A stretch of DNA of 64,000 nucleotides, from contig NZ_JAPZVN010000001.1 in NCBI RefSeq assembly GCF_027533845.1, positions 434,001 to 498,000 on the forward strand. Direction: 5' to 3'. This DNA comes from Streptomyces sp. RPT161. GTDB taxonomy: Bacteria > Actinomycetota > Actinomycetes > Streptomycetales > Streptomycetaceae. The position numbers were made by a program, and so were the translations under genes. Each line of letters starts with the position of its first letter. Position 1 is the first letter of the stretch. The notes beneath the pieces were generated by a model, which saw only the letters and a list, made by a program, of their open reading frames with translations, did no database searches and was not told the origin of the DNA. This document shows, piece by piece, positions 36,083 through 45,451 of this stretch.

Positions 36083-37015
36083 TCAGCGCAGCTTGGGATC
36101 GAGGGCGTCGCGCACCGCGTCGCCGAGCATGATGAACGCGAGCACCGTGATGCTCAGCGCCCCCGCGGGCCACAGCAGCATGTGCGGAGCGTTGCGGATC
36201 ATCGTCGAGGCCTGGGAGATGTCGATGCCCCAGGAGACGGTCGGCGGCTTGAGGCCCACACCGAGGAACGACAGCGTCGCCTCAAGCGAGATGTACGTAC
36301 CCAGTGCGATGGTGGCCACCACGATCACCGGAGCGAGCGCGTTGGGCGCGATGTGCCGCAACAGCATCCGTCCACTGCTGGCGCCGAGGGCGCGCGCGGC
36401 CTGTACGTAGTCCTGCTGCTTCGCGGTGATCACCGCGCCGCGGGCGATACGGGCGATCTGCGGCCAGCCCAGCAGCACCATGAAGGCGACCACGGTGGTG
36501 ATCGAACCGCCCTTGATCACCGACAGGAAGACCACACCGCCGAGCAGGATCGGGATGCCGAAGAAGATGTCGCTGATCCGGGAGAGGATCGCGTCCCACC
36601 AGCCGCCGTAGAACCCGGCGAGACCGCCGAGCACGGAGCCGAGGATGGTCGCGCCCAGGGTGGTGAAGATGCCGACCGCGACCGAGGCGCGAGCGCCGTA
36701 GATGGTGCGGGCGTACACGTCGCAGCCCTGGGTGTCGAAGCCGAACGGGTGCCCGCCGGTCGGCCCGAGCTGCGACTTGCTCAGGTCGCACGCGTACGGG
36801 CTGGTGCTGGTCATCAGGCTCGGCCAGAGCGAGATGACGATCAGGAAGAGGATCAGCAGCGAGGAGACGTAGAAGATCGGCTTGCGGCGCAGGTCGTGCC
36901 ACGCGTCGTTCCACAGGCTGCGCGGTGCGTCGCGCTGCGCCGGGGTGACGGCGGCGACCGCGTCGAGCGTCGTCGCTTCCTGGTCCTTCACCGTGGAGTT
37001 GGTGGTGTCAGGCAT
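36083..37015 (-). CDS. Opp system 3: permease, OppC class
   Basis: 310 residues. Hydrophilic start, SLWNDAWHDLRRKPIFYVSS, membrane helices, GFDTQGCDVYARTIYGARAS, permease loop DYVQAARALGASSGRMLLRH, and GVGLKPPTVSWGIDI. ATG 37015 overlaps the OppB-class gene by 8 bases, the same junction as in system 2. Confidence 0.9.
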   Translation of the reverse strand: MPDTTNSTVKDQEATTLDAVAAVTPAQRDAPRSLWNDAWHDLRRKPIFYVSSLLILFLIVISLWPSLMTSTSPYACDLSKSQLGPTGGHPFGFDTQGCDVYARTIYGARASVAVGIFTTLGATILGSVLGGLAGFYGGWWDAILSRISDIFFGIPILLGGVVFLSVIKGGSITTVVAFMVLLGWPQIARIARGAVITAKQQDYVQAARALGASSGRMLLRHIAPNALAPVIVVATIALGTYISLEATLSFLGVGLKPPTVSWGIDISQASTMIRNAPHMLLWPAGALSITVLAFIMLGDAVRDALDPKLR

Positions 37016-37931
37016 ACCGGATCCTCGGGTCCAGGACCGCGTACAGCAGGTCGACGAGCAGGTTGGCGGCGAGGAAGACCAACACCAGGACGGTGACGAA
37101 GCCGACCACGGTGGGCGGGTTCTGGCGCAGGATGCCCTGGTAGAGCTGGAAGCCGACGCCCTTGACGTTGAAGATCCGCTCGGTCACGACGGCGCCCGCC
37201 ATCAGGTTGCCGATGTCGGTGCCGAGGAAGGTGACCACCGGGATCAGGGAGTTGCGCAGCAGATGGGTCGTGACCACCCTGCGGCGCGGCATGCCCTTGG
37301 CCACCGCGGTGCGGATGTAGTCGGCGCGGGAGTTCTCCGCGACCGAGGTACGGGTGAGTCGGGCCACGTACGCCAGTGAGACACCGGCCAGCACGATGCC
37401 CGGCAGGATCAGGTCGCCGAACGGAGCGCCGTCGGCCACCGCCGGGTTGGCCAACTGCCACTTGACGGCGACGAAGTACTGCAGCAGGTAGCCGGTGACG
37501 AAGACCGGGATGGAGATCATCAGCAGCGTGAAGCCCAGTACGCCGGTGTCGGCGAACCGTCCGCGGCGCATGCCGGCCAGCAGGCCGAGTGCGATGCCGA
37601 AGATGCCCTCGATGGCGAACGCCACCAGCGTCAGCCGGAGCGTCACCGGGAAGGCACTGCTCATGAGTTGGGTGACGGGTTGGCCGTCGAAGGCGGTGCC
37701 GAAGTCGCCCTGGAGGATCTGCCCCATGTAGTGCAGATACTGCTGCCACAGCGGGTGGTCGAGGTAAAGCTGGTGCCTGATCATGGCCGCCGTCGCGGGG
37801 TCCGGTGCTCTGTCGCCGAACATGGCGGCCACCGGGTCGCCGAGCGCGTAGACCATGACGAAGATCAAAAGTGTGGTTCCGAGAAAGACCGGAACCATCT
37901 GGAGCAGTCGCCGGATGACGTAGCGCCCCAT
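37008..37931 (-). CDS. Opp system 3: permease, OppB class
   Basis: 307 residues: GRYVIRRLLQMVPVFLGTTL, six membrane helices, permease loop DYIRTAVAKGMPRRRVVTTH, and NVKGVGFQLYQGI. It is the same length as the system 2 copy. A 123-base gap with a stem-loop separates it from the binding-protein gene. Confidence 0.9.
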   Translation of the reverse strand: MGRYVIRRLLQMVPVFLGTTLLIFVMVYALGDPVAAMFGDRAPDPATAAMIRHQLYLDHPLWQQYLHYMGQILQGDFGTAFDGQPVTQLMSSAFPVTLRLTLVAFAIEGIFGIALGLLAGMRRGRFADTGVLGFTLLMISIPVFVTGYLLQYFVAVKWQLANPAVADGAPFGDLILPGIVLAGVSLAYVARLTRTSVAENSRADYIRTAVAKGMPRRRVVTTHLLRNSLIPVVTFLGTDIGNLMAGAVVTERIFNVKGVGFQLYQGILRQNPPTVVGFVTVLVLVFLAANLLVDLLYAVLDPRIRYA

Positions 37932-37953
37932 CTGCCCTCCAGGGATCGGGTAC

Positions 37954-37986
37954 GCGGCAGCAGGGCCTCGTGGGCCCGGCTGCCGC
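37954..37986 (-). other. Stem-loop between binding-protein and permease genes of Opp system 3
   Basis: GCGGCAGC (37954-37961) pairs with GCTGCCGC (37979-37986), with a possible inner GGGCC/GGCCC stem. It is placed where a partial terminator would lower permease expression relative to the binding protein. System 2 has no such gap. Confidence 0.45.
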
Positions 37987-38054
37987 GCACACCGCGTGCG
38001 GTTTGCTGTGGATTCCCCCGTGCGCCGCCTTGGCGGAGACGCCGTGTTACCAGG

Positions 38055-39677
38055 TCACTTGACGGTGATGTTGTAGAAGACCGGGTAGCTGAACGGGTTC
38101 TCGGTCACGTTCGAGACGCGGTCGGACCAGGCGACGCCACCGTTCTGGTACCACAGCGGGATCGACGGCATGTCGTTGACGAGCAGCTTCTCTGCCTGCT
38201 GGTACAGCGCCACGGACTTGGCCTTGTCCGGCTCGGCCTCGGCCTGGCTGATCAGCTTGTCGAAGTCGGGGTTGGCGTACTGCGAGTCGTTCGAGCTGGC
38301 GCCGGTGCCCCACAGCGGCTGCAGGAAGTCGTCGATCAGCGGGTAGTCCATCTGCCAACCGGCGCGGAACGGGTTGATCATCTGCTTCTGCGTGATCTGG
38401 TTGCGGAAGTCCGCGAAGGTGCCGACCGGGTTGCCGAGGCAGGCCTGGGTGCCCAGCGCGTTGTTGATGCTGTTGCAGACCGCGTCGACCCATTCCTTGT
38501 GGGAGCCGGTGTCGGCGTTGTACGAGATGGTGAACTTGCCACCCGGGATGCCGCCGCCCTCCTTGATGAGCTCCTTGGCCTTCGCCGGGTCGTACTTGCA
38601 GACGTCACCGCAGATGTCGGTGCTGTAACCACCGGCCGAGCCGAGCACCGGCGAGGTGAAGTCGGTGGCCGGGGTGCGGGTGCCCTGGAAGATCTTCTGG
38701 GTGATCGAGGCACGGTCGATCGCCATGGAGATGCCCTGGCGGACCTTCTCCATGCCCTTGGCGCCCCAGGTCTTCTGGTTCAGCGGGAAGGTGATGGCCT
38801 GGTTGATGCCGGCCGGGAGGTTCTGGTAGCGCCCCGCCATGTCGTTCTTGACGTGCGGGATGTCGGACGCCGGGATGGAGTCGTCCACGTCCAGCTGGCC
38901 GGCCTGCAGGTCCGCGTACGCGGTGTTCTCGTCGGTGTAGACCTTGAGCAGGACACCCTTGTTCTTCGGCTTCTCCGCACCGGTGTAGTACGGGTTCGGG
39001 ACGAGCTTCATGCTCTGGCCCTTGCTGTACGACACGATCTTGTACGGGCCGTTGCCGACCGGCTGCTGGAGCCACTTGGCGTGGTCGGTGAAGAACGACT
39101 TCGGCAGCGGGGCGAACGCCTTGTAGCCGAGGCTGTCCGGCCAGGCCGAGAACTTCTGGGTGAGCTTGACCGTGAAGGTGAGGTTGTCAACGACCTTCAG
39201 GCCGGACATGGTCTTCGCGGTCGGCTGGCCCTTGTCCGGGTGGACCTGGCTGTAGCCCTCGATGTTGCCGAAGAACGAGGCGTCCTTCTGGGCGTTGGTC
39301 AGCAGCGCGCCGTAGTTCCAGGCGTCCACGAAGGAGCTGGCGGTGACCGGGGTGCCGTCGGAGAACTTCAGGCCCGGCTTCACCTTGATGGTGAAGGTCT
39401 GCTGGTCGGTCGAGGTGATGGAGTCGGCCGCGGCCAGGTAGGCCTGGGAGTTCTTGGGGTCGTACTCCTTGAGGTCGCTGAAGATCATGTCCAGGACCTT
39501 GCCGCCGTTCACCTCATTGGTGTTGGCGGGCTCAAGCGGGTTCTGCGGGTCACCCCACCAGGCGCGGACCACGCCATCCTCTGCGCCGCTGCTGCTGCTA
39601 CCACCGCCACAGGCGGTGGCGGTCAGGGCGATGGCTATCGCCCCGATGACCATGGTGGCGCTCTTGGCTCCGCGCAT
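38055..39677 (-). CDS. Opp system 3: oligopeptide-binding lipoprotein
   Basis: 540 residues, SBP_bac_5 family, lipobox TATAC then GGGSSSSG linker. Motifs parallel to system 2 are NPLEPANTNEVNGGKVLDM, FVDAWNYGALLTN, NGPYKIVSYSKG and PFRAGWQMDYPLIDDFLQP. It is richer in Lys, while the system 2 protein is richer in Arg. The ATG at 39677 is preceded by GAGGAGG. It is the first gene of its operon, with a candidate promoter and operator about 150-180 bases upstream. Confidence 0.92.
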   Translation of the reverse strand: MRGAKSATMVIGAIAIALTATACGGGSSSSGAEDGVVRAWWGDPQNPLEPANTNEVNGGKVLDMIFSDLKEYDPKNSQAYLAAADSITSTDQQTFTIKVKPGLKFSDGTPVTASSFVDAWNYGALLTNAQKDASFFGNIEGYSQVHPDKGQPTAKTMSGLKVVDNLTFTVKLTQKFSAWPDSLGYKAFAPLPKSFFTDHAKWLQQPVGNGPYKIVSYSKGQSMKLVPNPYYTGAEKPKNKGVLLKVYTDENTAYADLQAGQLDVDDSIPASDIPHVKNDMAGRYQNLPAGINQAITFPLNQKTWGAKGMEKVRQGISMAIDRASITQKIFQGTRTPATDFTSPVLGSAGGYSTDICGDVCKYDPAKAKELIKEGGGIPGGKFTISYNADTGSHKEWVDAVCNSINNALGTQACLGNPVGTFADFRNQITQKQMINPFRAGWQMDYPLIDDFLQPLWGTGASSNDSQYANPDFDKLISQAEAEPDKAKSVALYQQAEKLLVNDMPSIPLWYQNGGVAWSDRVSNVTENPFSYPVFYNITVK

Positions 39678-39829
39678 GGGTAAGCCTCCTCACAGGCGTT
39701 CACAATCACTACGTGAAAGGAGGGCCGGTCCCCAGCTGACACCCCTGACAGCGGAAGGCGGCTCTCCATGCTCGTGAGTCGGCGCTCCCCATCAGCGCGT
39801 GACCCATTGACCCGAGCTCAATGCGTCCA

Positions 39830-39862
39830 ACTATCGGACATGTTGGGCCTGGCACCAACATG
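39830..39862 (-). promoter_or_regulatory. Candidate promoter with overlapping operator for Opp system 3
   Basis: On the minus strand TTGGTG (39858-39853) and GATAGT (39835-39830) are spaced 17 bases, a reasonable HrdB-type promoter. Across the -35 and spacer lies a perfect inverted repeat, CATGTTGG (39839-39846), 8 bases, CCAACATG (39855-39862). A repressor bound here would block the promoter. The leader to the ATG would be roughly 145 bases. Confidence 0.5.
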
Positions 39863-40019
39863 CAAATGGTCTCGCTTTGATCACACCTGGCGTTAACAGC
39901 CCCGCAATCTTGGACATATGGAACATAGACAGACACCCGCGAAACGGACTGTTCACACAACTTCCGGGCGCGCCGTTCGCTATACGGACATGGAAAGCCC
40001 GGATCACACCATGAAAAAC

Positions 40020-40051
40020 GGGGCGTTGGAGTCCAATGACTCCAACGCCCC
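40020..40051 (-). terminator. typA terminator
   Basis: Perfect 14-bp stem GGGGCGTTGGAGTC (40020-40033) with GACTCCAACGCCCC (40038-40051), 4-base loop, followed on the minus strand by GTTTTT. This is a classical intrinsic terminator 70 bases beyond the typA stop. Confidence 0.92.
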
Positions 40052-40121
40052 GTCCGATATCCGAACGCGAGGGAAGGTGCCCGGGAAATCCCCGGAAAGC
40101 CCGCCAACCCCAGTGTGAGCG

Positions 40122-42026
<1,905 letters not shown>

Positions 42027-42180
42027 ACTGGGGCGCTTCTCCCGGATTCGTGGATGGCGGCGCGTCCGGTCCGGTACGCGCGCCCGCCGGGCAACATCAC
42101 GCCGCGGCCTTACCCCCATGGTACGGGGCGCGGGCGAAAGCGTCCGCCTGGGCGATCTCGGAGCGCCCTCGGGCGGACGC

Positions 42181-43953
42181 TCAGCGGCGGAAGCCGATGT
42201 TCTGGTAGCGCGGGGTCTGGAAGCCGAACGCGCCCACGTTGGCGACCCTGATGCTCTGGGCGACCAGTTGGGGGCGCTGGTAGAGCGGGATGGAGCCCGC
42301 GGCGGCCCAGATCCTGGCGTCGGCCCGCCTGGTCAGGTCGGCCGCCTTGCCGGGGTTGAGTTCGGCCCCCGCCTGGTCCAGCAGCCGGTCGATCAGGTCG
42401 GTGCCCACCCGGGCGTAGTTCTGCTGGACGACCAGCGAGCCGTCCGCGCCCGGCTCCGGCTTGGCGTAGATCGGGCGCGCGTCGGTGGCCGGGAAGGCGG
42501 TGCCGGGCCAGGAGTACAGGGCCAGGTCGAAGTCGCCGGAGGCGATCTGGTCCTGGAAGAAGCTGCTGTCCGCGACCTTGGTGATCTGGCTGCGCACCCC
42601 GATGCCGGCCAGCATGTGCGCGATGCGGTCGCCGACCGCGCCGAGCGTGGCGTCGTGCTGCGGCAGCACGAACTGGAGGGTCAGCGGATGTCCGGACCGG
42701 TCGGTGCGCAGGGTGCTGGGTTCCACGGTCTCGGTCCGCGCGACCTTGCCGCCGCCCGGCGGCGGGGCGGCCGGGTGGGCGTGCCCGGGGCCGGGCGCGG
42801 CGGCGTTCTGCGCGCTGTTCGCCTTGCCGGGCTGCCATCCGGCGTCGGCCAGCAGGGCCTGGGCGGTCTTCACGTCGGGGCCGCCGATCGCCGAGCTGTT
42901 GTCCTGGTAGCCGTCCTGTGACGCCAGCACCAGGTGGTTGCCGAGCGGCGCGGTGGGCAGCCCGGCCGGGCGCAGCACCTGCTGGGCGATGGCCTTGCGG
43001 TCGATCGCCCGGGCCACCGCCCGCCGAACCCGCTCGTCGGCTAGTGGACCGCTGCCGCCGTTCAGCGTGAGCTGGGTGTACGAGGCGTCCAGGGCGCGGT
43101 GCACCGCGAGCCGCCGGTCCCGGGTTACCGCGCCGAGCGCCTCCGGGCTCACCTCTGCCACGTCGACGCTGCCGGCGGCCAGGGCGGCGGCCCGGCGTGC
43201 GCTGGGCACCGCGGTGAACACCAGCCGGTCCAGCTTGGCCGGCTCGCCCCACCACCGGGGGTCGCGGGCCAGTGTCACGGTGCCGCCCTTGGCGTTCACC
43301 GACTGGACCGAGAACGGGCCCGCGGTCACCGGGAGCGCGGCGCGGCTGCCGTCGTTGAAGGCGTCCGGGGTGCCGGTGACCGCCTTGGGGTACAGCGGTG
43401 TGAACAGGGACCGCCAGGTCGCCATCGGGCGGCTGAAGGTGACCTTGATCTCGTGGGCGTCCGCGCCGCGCCGTACGTCGGAGACGCGGTCGTAGCCGTC
43501 GTTGTGCGCGCTCCAGTACGCGGAGTTGGTTCCGTTCAGCGCCTTCCACTGGGCGGCGAAGTCGTCGGCGGTGATAGCCCGGCCGTCGCTCCAGGCCGCC
43601 TTGGGGTTGAGCTTGTACACCACGACCTGCGGTGACCTGCTGACCACCGCCGCCGACTCCAGGTAGTCCGGGTCGCGCTGTGGTCGGCCGCGGCCGTCCA
43701 CGGTGAACAGCGCCGGCAGTACCGCGCCCGCGACCCGGGCGGTCTGCGGGTCGGCGGCGGCCTGGAAGGTGTTGAGCGTGCCGGGGACCGCGTCCACCGC
43801 CCAGCGCAGCGTGCCGCCGTCGCGAACCGAGGAGCGGGCGACGGAGGCGACGTCGACGGCGGAGGCGGCGGTTCCGGAGGAGGCCGAGCAGCCGGCCGCC
43901 GCGGCGCTCGCCACGACGACCAGGGCGATGGTTCCGACCGCGGTGCGGGACAT
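42181..43953 (-). CDS. Orphan peptide-binding lipoprotein (SBP_bac_5 family)
   Basis: 590 residues. Lipobox AAGC after a clear signal peptide, then RDGGTLRWAVDAVPGTLNTF, SDGRAITADDFAAQW, VTAGPFSVQSVNAKGG and AVARAIDRKAIAQQVLRP. A His/Pro/Gly-rich insertion (AAPGPGHAHPAAPPPGGGK) lies near residue 395. GGAGGTAGCC precedes the ATG. No permease or ATPase adjoins it, so it may deliver ligands to one of the nearby importers or act as a sensor. It is much more distant from the other three binding proteins than systems 2 and 3 are from each other. Confidence 0.88.
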   Translation of the reverse strand: MSRTAVGTIALVVVASAAAAGCSASSGTAASAVDVASVARSSVRDGGTLRWAVDAVPGTLNTFQAAADPQTARVAGAVLPALFTVDGRGRPQRDPDYLESAAVVSRSPQVVVYKLNPKAAWSDGRAITADDFAAQWKALNGTNSAYWSAHNDGYDRVSDVRRGADAHEIKVTFSRPMATWRSLFTPLYPKAVTGTPDAFNDGSRAALPVTAGPFSVQSVNAKGGTVTLARDPRWWGEPAKLDRLVFTAVPSARRAAALAAGSVDVAEVSPEALGAVTRDRRLAVHRALDASYTQLTLNGGSGPLADERVRRAVARAIDRKAIAQQVLRPAGLPTAPLGNHLVLASQDGYQDNSSAIGGPDVKTAQALLADAGWQPGKANSAQNAAAPGPGHAHPAAPPPGGGKVARTETVEPSTLRTDRSGHPLTLQFVLPQHDATLGAVGDRIAHMLAGIGVRSQITKVADSSFFQDQIASGDFDLALYSWPGTAFPATDARPIYAKPEPGADGSLVVQQNYARVGTDLIDRLLDQAGAELNPGKAADLTRRADARIWAAAGSIPLYQRPQLVAQSIRVANVGAFGFQTPRYQNIGFRR

Positions 43954-44214
43954 CGTGGCTACCTCCGGGGGACTCCCGAGCGCTTATCTCGTTTGCCGCT
44001 TATCGCACCTACTGAAGGTGATGGCGCCCGGGCGGCCGGTCCGACACGGCGTCGGGGACGGCGAAGGCCACCTTTGTGGCCTAGCCGAGCGCCTGCCACC
44101 CCTCGCGGGAAAACGCAAGACCCCGACGGAGCGGATACCGTCTTCACAAGCGCGCCTGTGACGCGCGACACTTTCTGGGGCAACCCGCGCGAACGCGCAA
44201 CGGAGGTGCTGTCC

Positions 44215-44520
44215 ATGTCCCTACAGGATGAGCTCACTGCCACCCAGCGACGCCTTGACGACCTTGACCGCTGCCTGACCACGCTGGAGCAGCATGTCGG
44301 GCAGAGCATCGACATGCGGCGGGTCCGGGCCGACGCCAACCATCTGCGGGAGGACCTGGCGTTGCTGCGCGACAGCGCTCCGGCCTCCAGGACCGGGCCG
44401 TCCGGTCAGTCGAAGGCCGCCCAGCAGATGATCACCGTCCCGGACGCCCCGTACGACCCGAACCTGTGGCGTGACTCCGACGACGAGGGCCTGGGCGCCC
44501 GCGACCGGCACGCCCCCTAG
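44215..44520 (+). CDS. Small acidic coiled-coil protein, unknown function
   Basis: 101 residues. The N-terminal half is a heptad-like helix (ELTATQRRLDDLDRCLTTLEQ, MRRVRADANHLREDLALLR), then a Pro/Asp-rich tail (VPDAPYDPNLWRDSDDEG). The ATG at 44215 has GGAGG eight bases upstream; a longer open frame from 43993 is not supported. It lies 64 bases before sdhC on the same strand. A short hairpin AGGCCAC-CTTT-GTGGCCT (44065-44082) lies upstream. Confidence 0.7.
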   Translation: MSLQDELTATQRRLDDLDRCLTTLEQHVGQSIDMRRVRADANHLREDLALLRDSAPASRTGPSGQSKAAQQMITVPDAPYDPNLWRDSDDEGLGARDRHAP

Positions 44521-44584
44521 CCCCCCAGCACGGCACACCGTGAGGCGAACCCGGTAAGCCACCCACCTCGCCGGAGGCGACCCG

Positions 44585-45406
44585 TTGGCCACGACCGAGA
44601 CAGCAGGACCCTCATCAGGCGGCGTGCACGCCCCCGGGCGTGCCGCGATCGCCGCGCGGCAGCTGCGCACCGACCGCTGGTGGCTGGCTCCCGCCGTCAC
44701 CGCCACCGTGCTGACGGTGTTCGTCGTCTATTCGACGTGGCGGGCCTTCGCCAACGCCGACTACTACGCCGCGCCCTACGTGTCCCCGTACTACTCCCCC
44801 TGCATCGCGACCAACTGCGTGAACATGAGGGGGGGTGCGGACCTGCAGATCTTCGGGCCCTGGTGGGGGCTTTCGCCGGCGCTGCTGGTGCTGATCTTCC
44901 CGCTGGGATTCCGGTTGACCTGCTACTACTACCGCAAGGCGTACTACCGGGGATTCTGGGCCGCGCCGCCCGCGTGCGCGGTGGCCGAGCCGCACCGCAA
45001 GTACACCGGGGAGACGCGCTTTCCGCTGATCCTGCAGAACGTGCACCGCTACTTCTTCTACTTCGCGCTCGTCTTCGCGGTGATCCTGACCTATGACGCG
45101 GCGCTCGGGTTCCGGGACGCGGCCGGGCGCTGGGGCCATATGGGCCTGGGCACCCTGGTGTTGCTGGTGAACGTCGCGCTGATCTGGGTCTACACCCTGT
45201 CCTGCCACTCCTGCCGGCACGTCGTCGGCGGGCGGTTGAAGAACTTCTCCAAGCACCCGGTGCGCTATCGGATGTGGAGTTGGGTGGGGCGGCTGACGGC
45301 GCATCACATGGCACTGGCCTGGGGGTCCTTGGTGATGGTCGCGGTGGCCGACCTTTATGTGTACCTGGTCGCCAGCGGCGCGTTCACCGATCCGAAGTTC
45401 TTCTAG
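44585..45406 (+). CDS. sdhC: Succinate dehydrogenase membrane anchor (actinobacterial Sdh1-type)
   Basis: 273 residues, five predicted membrane helices (LAPAVTATVLTVFVVYSTW, WGLSPALLVLIFPLGF, YFFYFALVFAVILTYDAAL, GLGTLVLLVNVALIW, MALAWGSLVMVAVADLY), with His residues in LQNVHRYFFY, CHSCRHVVGG and TAHHMALAW that could ligate heme. The length and placement before a flavoprotein and an iron-sulfur gene match the mycobacterial Sdh1 anchor (Rv0249c, 273 residues). It starts with TTG at 44585, GGAGG six bases upstream. It anchors SdhAB and passes electrons to menaquinone. Confidence 0.85.
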   Translation: MATTETAGPSSGGVHAPGRAAIAARQLRTDRWWLAPAVTATVLTVFVVYSTWRAFANADYYAAPYVSPYYSPCIATNCVNMRGGADLQIFGPWWGLSPALLVLIFPLGFRLTCYYYRKAYYRGFWAAPPACAVAEPHRKYTGETRFPLILQNVHRYFFYFALVFAVILTYDAALGFRDAAGRWGHMGLGTLVLLVNVALIWVYTLSCHSCRHVVGGRLKNFSKHPVRYRMWSWVGRLTAHHMALAWGSLVMVAVADLYVYLVASGAFTDPKFF

Positions 45407-45451
45407 CGGGCAAGAGGTCGCCGGAAACCAGCGAAAGGGATGCGGCAGCAC

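Larger units (their letters stand above)
39678..40121. other. Intergenic region between Opp system 3 and typA
   Basis: 444 bases holding the system 3 promoter/operator (39830-39862) and the typA terminator (40020-40051). A long minus-strand open frame across it has no plausible protein and conflicts with both signals. Confidence 0.6.
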
